Shown here in pieces: positions 45,905 to 59,017 of a stretch of DNA of 64,000 nt. The stretch spans positions 15,082,501 through 15,146,500 of the forward strand of contig JAUIMM010000016.1 in the NCBI GenBank assembly GCA_031769625.1, written 5' to 3'. This DNA comes from Taudactylus pleione. Its lineage: Eukaryota; Chordata; Amphibia; Anura; Myobatrachidae. The position numbers and the translations under genes were made by a program. The notes under the pieces are model-generated. The model was not told where the DNA came from and searched no databases. It saw only the letters and a program-made list of their open reading frames with translations. Position 1 is the stretch's first letter; the number at the start of each line of letters is the position of its first letter.

Positions 45905-48900
45905 TTTGTATGTATATAGAAACATATAAACATAGAATTTGACGGCAGATAAGAACCACTTGGCCCATCTAGTCTGCCCCATTTTTAAAAATATTGTTAC
46001 CTCAACCCTTATTGATCCTTACTTCTTCTGAAGGATATCCTTATGTCTATCCCATGTATGTTTAAATTGCTCTACTGTCTTAGCCTCTACCACCTCTGAT
46101 GGGAGGCTATTCCACTTGTCCACTACCCTTTCTGTGAAGTAATTTTTCCTCAAATTTCCCCTGAACCTACCACCCTCAAGTTTCAGAACATGTCCTCTTG
46201 TTATAATACTTCTTTTTCTTTGAAGAATGTCATCTTCCTTTACCTTGTTAAAACCCTTTATATATTTGAACATTTCTATCATGTCCCCCCTTTCCCTTCT
46301 CTTCTCCAAACTATACATATTAAGATCTTTTAGTCTTTCCTGGTTTTGTGGTGTAGACCTTGCACCATTTTAGTTGTCATTCTTTGTACAGTCTCTAATG
46401 TATTAATATCCCTCTGGAGATATAGCCTCCAGAACTGAACACAGTATTCTAGATGAGGCCGTACCAATGACCTATACAGTGGTATTATCACTTCTTTCTT
46501 TCATTGCTTTGTTACAATGTTTACTTGTCTTTAAGTCACCTGAAATAGTGACTGTTAGATCCCTTTCCTCTTCAGTAGTTTCCAGTATAGTGCCATTAAT
46601 ACTATAATTAGCCTTTGTATTTTTGAGACCCAAGTGCATGTTCTTGTATTTTTTGGCATTAAACTGTAGTTGCCATGTTCTTGACCATTCCCCTAGTCTA
46701 CCTAGATCATCAATCATTTGTTTTACCCCTCCAGGTGGTCTACCCTGTTGCATACCTTTGTGTCATCTGCAAAAAGGCATAGTTTCCCTTCAATACCATT
46801 TGCAATGTCACAAATAAAGATATTAAAAAGCATTGGTCCAAGTACAGATACCTGAGGTACTCCACTGGTAACATTTCCCCTTTGAGACTGCACTCTGTTT
46901 ACTACAACTCTCTGTTTCCTATCCTGCAGCCATGATCTTATCCATTCAACTATCTTTGATAAGCTATAACTATGCTCCCCCCTTTACCTATTTCCTTAGT
47001 CACCCAGTCAAAAAAGTTAATAAGATTTGTTTGACATGATCTCCCCCCTGTAAATCCATGCTGTTTAGGATCCTGCTAATTGCTGGATTTGAGATAATCT
47101 ACAACTCGTTCTTTTAAGTGTTTCCATCAATTTCCCTACTACTGATGTAAGGCTCACTGGTCGGTAGTTGCTTGCCTCTTCTTTGCTTCCACTTTTGTGC
47201 AGTGGGACAACGTTTGCTCTTTTCCAGTCCTCTGGAATTACTCTAGTATCTAGTGACTGGTTGAATAATTCTGTTAATAGTGTTACCAGCACTCCTTTAA
47301 GCTCTTTTAGTATCCTTGGATGTATCCCATCTGGCCTCATTGATTTATCCACTTTCAGTTTTGAGAGTTCTGTTAGGATCTTCTCCTCTGTAAGGGCTCT
47401 ATTTATTATCATTATTTTTACTAAAATAAAGCGAACAAGGTTGTTTTCACACCCTTTTCACATTATTTTAGTTTCACCTAAAGTTACTAAAGGGCAATTG
47501 GAGTAGAATTCATAAAATTCTACAACCCTTAATTATCCTTTATTTTTAGTAATCAGATCGCATTTCCCATAATTGTAATGGGAAATGCGATCTGCCTAGT
47601 AGTTACTAAAAATAAATTGTGAAAAAAATACTGGGGGAAGCCCTGTGATAAAAATGCCACCTGGAGGTGGCGTTATGCAGGGTCTCACCCAGTTACCAGA
47701 CTCCTGCTCTGCTCTAACAGGCAGAGCAGAGCCTGGAGCTGGCCCCAGTGATCAGCTGTGTGGTCTAAACAGACCACACGCTGATCTCTGCAAAAGAAAA
47801 AAAAAGTAAAAAAAAAAAATAACTTATCAGGGACCGGAGATCGGTGCACCAGTGATCTCCTCCCTCCGGTCAGCTGGTCTCCCATCCTGCACTGGGACCC
47901 GATCATCAGGTGACCGGGTCCCAGTGCAGGATGGGATGTCAGCTGACCGGAACCATGGAGGACATCACTGGAGCCTTGATCAGTTCTGGTAAGTGCAATT
48001 AAGTGAGGGGGTTTGCGGGGGGAGCCGCAGGGGGGGGGAGTCGCGATTGGGGGGGTGGGACTTAGCAAAGGGGCTTAACGGCAGGTGGTCAACGCATTCG
48101 CGGCACTTGTCACTGTATTTTTTTGTGACAATACTGTGATAAGTGTGCGAAGGGGATTCGCAGGGACAGAGCTTTGTCACAAGATTTTTAGTAAATCCCT
48201 GTGATATTGGCTGAATTCGCAATGCAAATTCAGTCGGTAATATCACACTACAATCTGCATTCAAAATGCGGATTGTAGTAAATAGAGCACTAAATGTGGT
48301 TGTTCCTACCTTATTTTTCTGATTACACCTGCAACTTAACTGTGGCCCCTTTCCCTCTCTCTCAGTAGTGAATACTGAACAAAAATAATTATTTAGATAA
48401 TCAGCTATTACATTGTCTCCCTCAACAAGACTCCCTCTTTCTGTCTTTAGTCTTTTTATTCCACCTTTTGTTTTTCTCCTTTCGCTTATATACTTAAAAA
48501 TAAGTTTTGCCCCCTTTACCCACTGACTGTGCCATTTTCTCCCCAGCTTTTGCCTTTGCTCATCTGATTACTTCCTTAGCCTCCTTCTGTTTCACAAGAT
48601 ACAACTCTGTCCTCATTATTTTGCGCCGGCTTGTATTTACTAAAGGCCATCTTTTTTGCTTTCACAATACGTGCTACCTCTTTTCCCAACCACACTGGCT
48701 TCCTTTTCCTAACCCTTTTGATACAAAGGTCTGTTGCCTTTAATATTGCACTTTTTACATTTTCCCACCTCTCCTGCACTCCTTTCAAGTTCCTTCACTC
48801 TGCAAAATCAGCCGTCCTAAAATCTAACACCTTTGTTTTTGTATGGGGTGAGTCAGTATCTGTCTTTATTCTGAACCATACTGCTTGATGATCACTGGAT

Positions 48901-49080
48901 CCCAGGTTTTCACCCACTTTTACATCAGATATTTGTAAGTATTAAGTCTAATATTGTGTCTTTCCGAGTGGGCTCCCTCACCAATTGCTGGAGGGAGGCT
49001 CCATGCAATGAATTCAGGATGTCCCTACTTCTATAATTAGGTTCAGCAGCAGATATTGGAAATATCTGCTATAGTCCTTT
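45905..49080 (-). mobile_element. CR1-type LINE, 5'-truncated, split by a type D element
   Basis: Minus-strand LINE in two blocks, 45905-47393 and 48294-49080. Reverse transcriptase blocks are visible: KLKVDKSMRPDGIHPRIL and SNYRPVSLTS (47412-47065), a thumb/connection part (46753-46472) and the C-terminal RVVDKWNSLPSEVV part (46318-46019). 48788-48576 covers the region between endonuclease and RT. The 3' end reads 'acggcagataagaaccactt' on the plus strand, a sequence I associate with tetrapod CR1 tails. Several frame breaks; inactive. The endonuclease start is missing. Confidence 0.9.
47394..48290. mobile_element. Type D element, copy 2, intact (897 bp)
   Basis: Ends 'gggctctatttatta' and 'tagtaaatagagcac', flanked by taa/taa (47391-47393, 48291-48293). 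Contains inner palindromes 'atttcccataattgtaatgg' and, at 47885-47935, an inverted repeat around 'cactgggacccgatcat'. The TAA duplication fits Harbinger. Removing the element and one TAA makes the CR1 reading frame continuous. Confidence 0.88.
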
Positions 49081-49469
49081 GGAGCAGAAGTCCCCATAAC
49101 TCTCTATGGGAATGAGATATGGCCGCATGTTTTATGGCCCGATAGCTAGCAACATCATTAGTTTGCTTTTGTAGCTACTGACTGCAATGCCACTAAGTAG
49201 CCCAAGGATCGATCTCTTACCTCTAGGCAGTTTTCAATAGCGCAAGCTGAGCCCGATGGCCGTGCATGCACATTATATCACTGGGGTCACAAACCCAGAA
49301 GTGATGAAATCACTGGGACAGCTGGGTACCACTGAGCTATCCAGGCAAGAAGTGGGATGAAGAATACTGGCATACCTTACTGCAGGTAAGTAGGAGATGA
49401 TGGACGTTGATGATGGCATTATAAATGCAACATTAGTACATCTCGCACTCCATCTTTTTTTTTTTACTC

Positions 49470-49620
49470 CTCTCTGCAAAGCTTGAATCGCCTACCAGCC
49501 TTCTTTGCCACCTATGTCTGACTGCACCCTCCCTCATAGATCGCAAACTCTCAAGAGCAGGACTCTCCTCCCTCCTGTACTCTTCCTTACCTACACCATA
49601 ATCTCACCCTTTTTATTATT
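49470..49620 (+). mobile_element. L2-like LINE 3' fragment
   Basis: 'agatcgcaaactctcaagag' and 'caggactctcctccctcctg' resemble the 3' region of L2-type LINEs ('agattgtaagctc...'). Very short. Confidence 0.45.
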
Positions 49621-52600
49621 AGTAAAGCTGGGTACATACCATACGATATATCTTTCCGACGCGGATTGGAATGATATATCATAACAATAACAATAATAAT
49701 ATGGCACATATACAAATAAATGCCCAATAAGAAAATAATTAAAATTTGGAAATGGCCTAGTGTAAACTCCAGGCCCGAAACCCATGAGGATGCTGGGTCA
49801 GGTGCTTAGTAGATCTATGCATAGACTAAAGCCATTAAACATCAATGAACTAAAACAGACTTTAAATAAAAGTTGGTCAAAATTCCTCAGAGATGATGAA
49901 AGACACTGACAGACTCATCCAGGAAATAATTACTTCAAGATATTGTTGCTAAAGGTGGTTTTACCAGCTACATGCGGTATACTTATTTGAATTTGCATTG
50001 ATTCTTCATGTTGGACAATTGTTTATTTAAAGATTTAAAGATTAAGTCACATCTATTATGTATTATTCGTCACAAGACATATTCATTAAATGTTAATATA
50101 TGTTGAGGATTAGATGATTGTTAATTATGTCCTGATATGTAATAACATATATTTCATTTTATATAGTAGACTTTCTTTGTCACATGACTGTTTACGCATG
50201 TAATAGAATGAAATTATTTATGCCAATTTATAATATTCATTAGTAGCCAGGTGAGGAGAAAGGAGATGCAGTTTGCAGGATACCTTGGCATAGATGATGC
50301 CCTGTATACACTTGTACAATCACCAAAATCAGTGGACCTACACCCCCATCTTGTGTGACTGCTCTCCAGGGCCCAAGGCTTAGTAATAATACGTATGTAA
50401 AACTATTTGACTGTTTGACTATGGAAGTGGGAATCTTGTAGTGTGCTCTCCCCCTACATGTACGCTTGATATGATATTAGTCATCTTTTTAAGTGTGCAC
50501 TTGCACCAACATGCAGTATATATACATGAAAATGCCCTGTTACAGCCCAGTTCATTATGCACCAGAACCTATGTGTCTATTTGGAAGTTTTGGGACCTAG
50601 TTAAAATATTACTGGGTCCTTGTCATTTTTTTTTTAAATTCAGTCTTCAATTAAAGATTCACCTTTATTGTACAATAGAAATTGAGCACACAGGAAATCC
50701 AACATTTTCTAATATAATGAAACTGGAGTGAAGGGTGTATTTATAGGTACATACATCCTTAGCAGACAGATATCGGCGGGAGAAGACTAAATAAAGATAT
50801 GAACAGATGGATGACTGTAGATTGGAACCTAATGCTAATTACATTTGGATTTAAGGCCAGCTGAGAGGACCAACATTTTATGAGTGATGAATTCTCTGGG
50901 GCTGCAATGTGCCCATATACAGCACAGCTCCAGAAAGCGTATCTTTCCAGAGCTTGTGCCCAATAGACAACACCATCTATAGATGGAGTGGCCTATAGAA
51001 GCTCCTATTTGCAATGAGTCGCTGCACTGACGGATCCCTATCCTTCCCCACACAGCTTGCGCATGCATAGGCCAAGGGTCTCGTATGCGCAATAGGAGTC
51101 CCGGGTCAAGAACCCAGAAGTAAAAACTTTTTGGAACATCTCTACATTGGTTCAAATGTGGGCTCAGCGTGTTGCTTGAGTACATATGGACATACAGATG
51201 TATTTAATGAAAGCAGTAGGGACTTTTCATATTACCCTTTTTACAACACAATGAAAACTGCAGATTGCTGTGGTTGTATTGCACCAAAAGTTTTACTTCA
51301 TGTAGATAACAAGCTACCTAATATTTGATAAATACAAAGCAAGCTATTTACATGCAGCTTGTGGGGGTTGTATCTCTCAATTCTAAAATGCATCTTTTCA
51401 TCAAGAATTTGGGCATATATGTAAGAAAAACCCAGAAAACATTAATCAATGACTCCAGTGGAGGCAAAACAAAAAAACTGGAAGCTCAGAGGAAGCAGGT
51501 GATATGCGCCTGTAAATCCTATCTTTGTCTAGAGGAATTCAACCAATTCCTGAGGAAAGAAAAAACTTTCTATAACTTTAATCTGTGCCCAGCAAAAACC
51601 ACACATTTAATTTGATTTAACAAAAGAAAATACAGGTTTATTTGCTTGCAGTTGCTTGACATTTACATTCAAGGACCCTCTTCCCAGTAGCAGAGGGCAT
51701 TTGGACAAAATACAGCTATATCCACAGGGGAAGATTTCTTATAAGAGCCAATAAGTGTAAGACAATACCTTTACCCCATGGGAAATAAATGAGTATTGTT
51801 GTGATTTTATTCTGTTCATTTTGACTGGCTTTGAGAAATCACTGTGAGATGTGATATGATTGCATCTGTCTGCCTAACTGCACCAAAATGCATATACAAA
51901 ATGTATACATTAGTTGTTACATTGTGTGGTATGTATACAATTCCCATCATAATTTGCTGATCATGTACTAGTTTAGTGAAAGCACAATCCATCTCTGCTT
52001 TACATGACCTACAAGGTACAGTTACATTGTTGTGTTTTAGAAGTAATCTTTATAAAAGTTACAAATCATGTAAATACATTTTTGGGCCAGATTTACCAAA
52101 ATGGAAGAAGCACTTTTTTACATTTGTTAATTCAGTCTGAGAAAAGGCATCATACAATTGTGTCACATGATAATTGTTTGCATGCGAAAAATGGGGCTCT
52201 TTCACGATAATTTTGGTCTTTATTGCAAGTTTTTCCACACAATCCTTTTTTTTTACATGCAACAAATCTCTAATCGCACGAAAACACATAGAATCCATGA
52301 TAAGTTCACGGACCTATGTGTTTTTGTTGCCGTAATCGCAAAAACGTTTTTTTTTTCAGAGCCTGCTGAGGTTCCTGAAAAAAAATCCCCGATATTATCT
52401 GCGGTTGGGATGACATCAGGGTTAATTTGATAGCCCCAGGGGAACAACTAGAGCACAGTAAATTACCACAGCTAATTGAATTCCCCCATATTGTGAAAGT
52501 ATTATACTGTGGAACATGCATAGCTATCGAAAAGAAAACTCACCTAGATATGATGTAAGCTATTTGTTAATTCATAATGATTATAAAAGCTCAATATTAT

Positions 52601-53794
52601 TTATTACACACAGCCAAGTACCAGATGACAGAACAGATACATATTTGAATGCTAGAAGTAGGACATAGCATGTACTCATAGTTTATAAGCTGATATAGGT
52701 GATGAACATATTGTATGGGAAACTGTCAGTCAGCAGAGCATACTGTACTTGCCAACATTGCTAAGTGGAAAATGAAGACACATTAGGCCATGAGTTTAAT
52801 CCACCAAACCCATGCCCTCATCCTATCAAGGGACCTATTTTTGGCAAAGCATTCTCATTTCAGCCAAGGACTGGGATCTGAGGTCTGCTATTGTATTGCC
52901 ACCAGAGATCTGGAAACATCACTGTAATGATGATCAGGTATGATAATCTAAATTTCAACAGCTTTGAAGAATTTGTATTAATTATTTTTATTTAGTGCCA
53001 GCATACATCACTTTGTAATCTGGAACAGAAATAGTATTGAAATGAGAATAAGCATTAACAGACAGACAAAGAGGTGAGCAGGGATTAGCATGAAAAAGAC
53101 AATTATAGCACGGGAAATTCCTGCCTGTATGGTTATTATTGGTCAGTTCTGGACATCTCTAATCTAACAGTCACCAGATCAGTAATTTCCCCGATACCTG
53201 GAGGAGAGGGAATGTGTCTGTGACAAGTGTCAGACTGGGGTATCTTGAGTCCACAAAAGGAAATGACAGTGTTTATAATTACCCCCCTGTAAATCATTCC
53301 CATTTATCATTGTACATGCAGACTTTGCAGAGCAGTGACTGACGTGTACAGTATTATTCCCAGTGTTGTATCCAGCAGTGACAAAATGTATATTGTGCCC
53401 AGCAGAGCCCATATAGTCATTATAATAACCAGCATTGTTCATACAGTATACTGACTCATATGCTGGACTGAGCTGGTGTGTGTGTCATAGACTCATAGGC
53501 AGTGCGGGCAGTGTCTTTGCCAACTTTAAGGCAGAAAGAGACTAAGCCCCAGCTGGGACGAGACTCAGAGGAAGCGAGACGTACCACTGGGTCAGGAATA
53601 CCTTTAATTGGAGATGGATATACCAATAAATTAATTTAACAGCAATCAATACAATATAACTTACTCTATACATAATTTTAAATATATATTTTTTTAGATG
53701 AATACAATTCAAAGTATGACATTAGAATATTTTCTACTGGTTTAATTACTGTATTATCAGCCTAAGGGCAGAATGTATGGAATGGGTATGTAAT
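49621..53794. other. Non-coding stretch, mostly unassigned
   Basis: No gene. At 49628 a single 'gctgggtacataccatacga' end resembles the element at 37877. An (AAC/AAT)n-like run lies at 49682-49702. The rest is AT-rich; a 96-codon frame near 51325-51615 has no recognisable feature. 52085-52440 may be an old MITE ('gggccagatttacca') but the partner end is unclear. Confidence 0.45.
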
Positions 53795-54262
53795 GCCGGC
53801 TTTCGGGATGCCTCCTGACAGAATCCCGACAGTGGCATCCCAATGGTTGGTATCCCGACAGGGGTTGGGTAAGTATACTTACCTTCCCCCCTTCTCCCCC
53901 TAACCCTCCCTTATTGTAGCCTAACCCTAACCCTCCCCACCCCGCATAGTGCCTAAACCTAAGTTTCCCACCTTAGTGCCTAACCCTAACCCCCCCAGTG
54001 GTGCCTAACCCCCCCCCCCCAGTGGTACTTATACGTAACCATCCTCCCCCCAAAACCTAACCCTAACCTACGCTCCCTAAACCTAAATTGCCCCCCCCCA
54101 CGGTTAACACTAAGGGCACCCCAGACTTACCTCGTTCGGGCTGGCGTTCCGGCATCAGGATTAAGATTGGCATTGGTATTTCGACGACTTTCTTAAATCC
54201 CTTGTCGGGATCCCCCTGTCGGTATTGAGACTGGCGGCCTCGCAGGTGCCGGTGTCATAACT
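53795..54262. mobile_element. TIR element with a CCCTAA-like core, copy 1
   Basis: The left arm contains 'cgggatgcctcctgacagaa' and 'tcccgacag'; the right arm contains 'tgtcgggatccccctgtcgg', forming a long imperfect inverted repeat. The core (53890-54110) is C-rich with repeated 'cctaaccctaaccctcccc' and 'gtgcctaaccc' words. Resembles 60836-61130. Not a telomere: the repeats are irregular and bounded by the arms. Confidence 0.7.
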
Positions 54263-54814
54263 ATATCCCAAATGTATCAAGCATGGCATTATGGATGCAA
54301 TACATCCCGTCACCTACCGCATGCATTCTGGCACTAATAACGCGGATATGCACTCACAAATGCAATTAAAATCACAAAGGACAGCTCTTCTTAAGAGAGC
54401 TGCGAAGAGGGGACTTCCAGATTTATGATCCGGGAGTCCCTCTGCTCTCCTATTAGATCTCTTTCAGGGAAGATTGGAAAAGAAGCCCATAGGCTTCTAT
54501 GTCATCTATTACAGAGCTTTGTACATATGGGGAATGCAGTCAAAACTCAGAAAATGGCAGTTTTCTGAGTTTTGGGTGCATTATAACTTCAGTACATCCC
54601 ACCCTAAATCTTCACTATTAAGGATACAGTACTCTTATTTGCTCTAAACAGCCATAAACAAAATGCATTCAGAACCACAAGTCCTCTAGTAGTTCACAAT
54701 AAAGTCCTGAGTATCACAGTTATGTCCTATAACTAAATAAAGTGAAGTTTGGAGGTTTTTAAATCACTCTTTGTAGGTTATGCCATTTTGTCACAACTAA
54801 TATGTACAGATAAT

Positions 54815-55445
54815 GGGCCTGATTCAGATATGTACATCGTACACCTGATGGTTAATGTACATATCTGATATTTTGTGGGTCTGCACATGTGTCGTGCATG
54901 TTAGCATGCAGTGCCCCCAAGTCACAACATGTCAGTCTTGCTGCGGCTTGAGGGCACTGCCATTTGGGACCAAGGAGGAGGCAGCACTGGGCTGCGTTCC
55001 TGGAAAAGGGGGCAATTTCATCCCCTTTTTCCTGTCAGTGGCGAGGTCATAGGACGTAGATTTTCCGGAGATTGAATGCGGAAGCATTCTCCATCTTCAA
55101 ATGGCATTTGCTTCCGCACCCCCGCTTCTTCCCTATGGGAAGGAGACCCGGGTTGCGAAGAGGGATCGCTCTGTCCGTGTCCGACTTCTTCTGCTGAACG
55201 CTGGGACTTTGTGCACCTGTGTGAAGCCCAGTACACGCAGGCGCACTAGCACTGCCAATTCAGTCTCGGCAGTGCTAACTTCCACTGCAACAGAGGTAGC
55301 AGTGAAGGAGATGGCGGAGACAGCTGATTTTCGGATCAGCTTTCTCCTCAGTGGAGCCATGTTGAATTGCTCCGATGAATATGTAGCCACCGCTGCTACT
55401 AGTTGGATATTTAAGTATCAGGGGCCGTTTGGCTCCCGATAATTA
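54815..55445. mobile_element. Possible diverged hairpin-chain element
   Basis: Begins 'gggcctgattcagatatgta'. Successive inverted pairs follow: 'tcagatatgtacat' with 'atgtacatatctga', 'gcagtgccc' with 'gggcactgc', 'tagcactgcc' with 'ggcagtgcta', and 'cagctgat' with 'atcagct'. A right terminal repeat is not found, so the end is approximate. No protein-like frame. Confidence 0.5.
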
Positions 55446-56547
55446 ACATGATAAATGGACCCCTAAATCTGTTTCAAGTGACCTATTGTTCCTGTTATAT
55501 TTACCCATAGTTGTGTTGTCTCTATTTGTTGTCTCTTTAACAGCTGTCTCTGTAGTTGCTTTCTTTGGTCATTGTCTCTTTGGTTATGCTCTTAAGTAGC
55601 TATTACCCTCTCTCTCAGACTCATGTCAGTTCTCTTTATATAATACATAAAATAAAACAAGCCTAATAGTCAGGGGCCAGGTAGCTGGTGACTGGACATC
55701 TATGCTCTATTACCTATGGCTGCAGAGACGTCCAGCTCTCTCCAATTTATCAGAAAAGATGAAAGCATATTGCATGTAGGATTGCGAGTGTAGACAGAAG
55801 TGGGTTGTGAGTACAGGCTTTTGGGTTGCAGGTTCATGTGGGGTTTGCAATTCTTAGAACAGGTTAGGTATAGCTCTTATAACCAGGCACAAGCAGGTCT
55901 TCCTGGCACAATCGGGAGCACCTTCAGTAAGTATGGCCACACTTACCCACCTGTTAGTTATGTTATAGGACAATGCCACAATGAATAAACTGTTTTATAA
56001 AATGAGCTCTTTAAGTGCTAGAGGTATATTTTTGCGGTTAGACATACTTATTTACACATTGTTTTGCTCAGTGATTAGATTGGGTCTAGCGATGGATTGA
56101 ACTAGTTTAGTATGAGAGGAAGGGGTGGCAGGAAATTGAGGTCACGAGGTCGTATTTCCTCTAAGAATTGTATTGTGAATGGAATGTGTGTGCCATGTAA
56201 TTGAGTTTCTCATATGAGTTTTTTTATTTCTAAATATGTGGAAGTGATTGTATATTATAAACCCATTTAAGTACCTATATTGTCCTTAAGAACTAAAACA
56301 GTCACGGATCTGATAGTAAAACTAAGAAAAATTACTTATATTATATTGAGAAATATCAAGTTCACTTGTAATAATGCATTATATTGTACATAAAATTTCT
56401 CCTTGTATGTCTACGCCTGCACTACTGTACATATAGGCTGTTCTAAGATTGTATTATCATTATTAGGTAAAAAGCATTATGGTGACTTGCTAGCCTCTAC
56501 ATTCTGCCCTATCACCTTTATTCTCTCATTCATTTGTTTCAGTCACG
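55446..56547. other. Non-coding stretch
   Basis: No gene or delimited element seen. Confidence 0.5.
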
Positions 56548-56722
56548 GAGGTATATTTACTAAAGTGCGAGTTTTTAGAAGTGGAGATGTTGCCCTTAGC
56601 AACCAATCAGATTCTACTTAACATTTATCTTACACCTTCTAGAAGATAATAGCTAGAATCTGATTGGTTGCTATGGTCAACATCTCCACTTCTAAAAACC
56701 TGCACTTTAGTAAATATACCCC
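56548..56722. mobile_element. Palindromic MITE
   Basis: Left 'gaggtatatttactaaagtg' and right 'cactttagtaaatatacccc', with inner arms 'agcaaccaatcagattcta' and 'tagaatctgattggttgcta'. Near-complete palindrome of ~175 bp. Confidence 0.92.
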
Positions 56723-57452
56723 ACAGTCTCTACTGAATTGCCCACTTTACTCATACATAACATTAATTACCAGACTTAGGAGACACTTCCACTTCATAGA
56801 GTATACAGTATATGTCTTGCTCACCTTATGCTGCTTATACTGTATATGGAATGGTATTTTCAATACTTGAACTTCATAACTGTAGATTTTCTTTTTTTTT
56901 CTTTTTTACAAGAATACTGGCAATATCCTAAACTTTCACGTGAGCACTATATTCTATAAAATGTTATGAAAATAAGTATTCCATTCTGTTGCCCTCCTCT
57001 GCAAGGTTTCTTCATTGGCTCCCTGTACGCTACAGGATCAAATTCAACCTCTTCTCACACTTACAAGCTGTCAACCATCATTCTCCTCCCAACATCACCA
57101 GCCTCATTTTTCACTCACACTCCCTATCACCCCCTTGGTCTGGCAATGACTACCACCTCTCTCATCATAACCTTCTTCCACTCCTGCCTTCAGGATTTCT
57201 ACCATGCATCCCCCAACCTCGGAATGCTCTCCTATGCTCAGTCAGACTAGCATTCAGCCTCCTAGCTTTAAAAACTGCTATAACATTCTAGCCTAACACC
57301 CCTCCTATCTCTCCAGCCTCTGCATCCCACAGCTCTACCCCCAGTGACAGTCCCTCTGTGTGTCCAAGCTTTGAAATGTTAGTTCTCGCAAGCATGATTT
57401 CTTCCCTTTGTTTCTCTCCATGTAATTATGTAAATTGCAGACTTTTATTATG

Positions 57453-57818
57453 GATACATGCCTACCCTCCCAGAAGTCACGGGAGGCTCCAAATTTTTCA
57501 GGTAACCCCCCACACCCCCGGAAGGGTAGGCACTTCTCCCGCATTCTGCCCATTTCCTAGTGAAGTGGGCAGAATGGGGAGAATATTACCGGGGATCAGC
57601 GGGTCTGTGCGTTGTGGGCGGGGCCTAATGACGCGATTCTATGAGCGTCGCATCATTTCACCCCACCCCTTATTTAAATATCTAGCGCTCACTGTGAATT
57701 CCCGCGAGGGGACGGGGCTTGATTATGTGACCTGGCTGGCCCCACCCCCAACTCCGCCCATTTGCTTCTCCTCCCCAGGTTTCTCCTGGGGAGGAGAATT
57801 TATAAGTCGGCAAGCATG
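57453..57818. mobile_element. CATACTTACC-family element with 8-bp duplication
   Basis: Left 'catgcctaccctcccagaag', right 'aagtcggcaagcatg'. ttattatg is found at 57445-57452 and 57819-57826. Four extra bases (gata) separate the left duplication from the CATG start. Same family as 7067-7378. Confidence 0.75.
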
Positions 57819-57920
57819 TTATTATGTATATTTGTAGATTGTGAATCTGTCTACAATAGTGTGTATATTCATATTGTAATGTGATATTTGTTCTTACCCC
57901 TATATACGGTGCTATGGAAC

Positions 57921-58270
57921 CAGGGGTGTCACACTGGGTGGTGACACCTGCTGCTGCACGTCCTGGCCTTCAGCGTGCGCGTAAAGGATCGCAGCTTCGC
58001 CAGCGAGGCCTCGCCCCCTGATTTGTCTCTTTTTAGCTGCGTGTCATGCCCTGTTGTCATCACACTGAGGGCTTGCCCAGCTCTCCAGCCTCTCAAGACA
58101 CCAGGGGGCGGGATAGTAGATGACAGGAGCATGCGCACATCATCAATCACCACTGCTAGCCGCTCGGTGACACCTTCCGACAGGGTGACACCGAATTAGC
58201 AGAGCAAATCTGCTGTGTGGTCGTCACCCCCTTGGATGGTGTCACCCAGTACGGCCTGCATCCCCCACTG
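57921..58270. mobile_element. hAT-like element with perfect 8-bp duplication
   Basis: Starts 'caggggtgtcacactggg' and ends 'gcatcccccactg', with inverted subterminal 'gggtggtgacacc' and 'ggtgtcaccc'. Flanked by tatggaac on both sides (57913-57920, 58271-58278). Sits in the LINE tail. Confidence 0.85.
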
Positions 58271-58320
58271 TATGGAACACTAGTATATAAAAGATGATAA
58301 TAATAATAATAATACAAATG

Positions 58321-58764
58321 ATATTCAATGATTAAATGTTGGTATCCTGAAAAACAGATGCATTAGGGATCATTTATTTACATAGCATTAGTTATTTGCC
58401 CTAGTGGAGCTTACAATCTATTTTTTTTTTTTTTTTACAACAGGCAACGAAATACATAAACATATTAGGTACAATTGTATCAGAAGTCAATTGTCCTCTT
58501 GAAAACAGGGAGAACATACAGTATATACCTCATTTCAATAACATCATAGTTTTATTATTGGCTAAAATGTCAGAGAATTATACGGTACCTTAGTATAGTT
58601 TCCTTCTCACCTGCGGATGGCAATGTATATATATATGGAGCACTGAAGATTATACATGACTATTGTGTGTACTTTATATGAATCTATCTCTTACTTTAAA
58701 CATCACACTAATCCTTTATGCAATCACTACATTTTACATTGCAATATCAACCCAAAAACATGAT
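58321..58764. other. Non-coding stretch
   Basis: No gene. A T run (58420-58436) follows 'gtggagcttacaatct', a motif common in LINE/SINE debris. Confidence 0.4.
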
Positions 58765-59017
58765 CAGGGCCGTAACTAGGGGTGGGCGAGCAATGTTGCG
58801 GTCCAGGGTGCAGGGCCTAGGGTGTGGCACCAGAATTTGCCTTGAAGAGTTCCTAGAAAGGTAACCTACGACCTAGGGAGCCACACGGATCATCCTTAGG
58901 AGGCTCTGGGCACTCAACATCTTCCTGATTCGTACGGCCCCGCCCGCTCATCATGACATCACAAATTGTGTGAGTGGGGCCAGGCAAAGGGCAGGATTTC
59001 GCCCTGCTATGACCCTG
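58765..59017. mobile_element. hAT-like MITE related to 4978-5262
   Basis: Starts 'cagggccgtaactagggg', ends 'gctatgaccctg'. The flanks aacatgat (58757-58764) and aacatact (59018-59025) agree at six of eight positions. Non-coding. Confidence 0.65.

Larger units (their letters stand above)
56985..58320 (+). mobile_element. L2-like LINE remnant with two nested insertions
   Basis: 'ttcattggctccctgtacgc' encodes the LHWLPVRYRIKF motif typical of the C-terminus of L2/CR1 reverse transcriptases. The 3' region runs through 57440 and the tail reappears as 'ggtgctatggaac' (57908-57920) and 'aatacaaatg' with a (TAA/AAT)n run at 58294-58315. It is interrupted at 57453-57818 and 57921-58270. Frame breaks make it inactive. 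Confidence 0.75.

Noticed and set aside
53890..54110. True telomeric tract
   Set aside because: CCCTAA words are irregular, mixed with other C-rich words and bounded by inverted arms; a second copy exists at 60.9 kb.
57358..57837. 159-codon plus-strand frame
   Set aside because: Runs from LINE debris into a short inserted element; composite with no domain.
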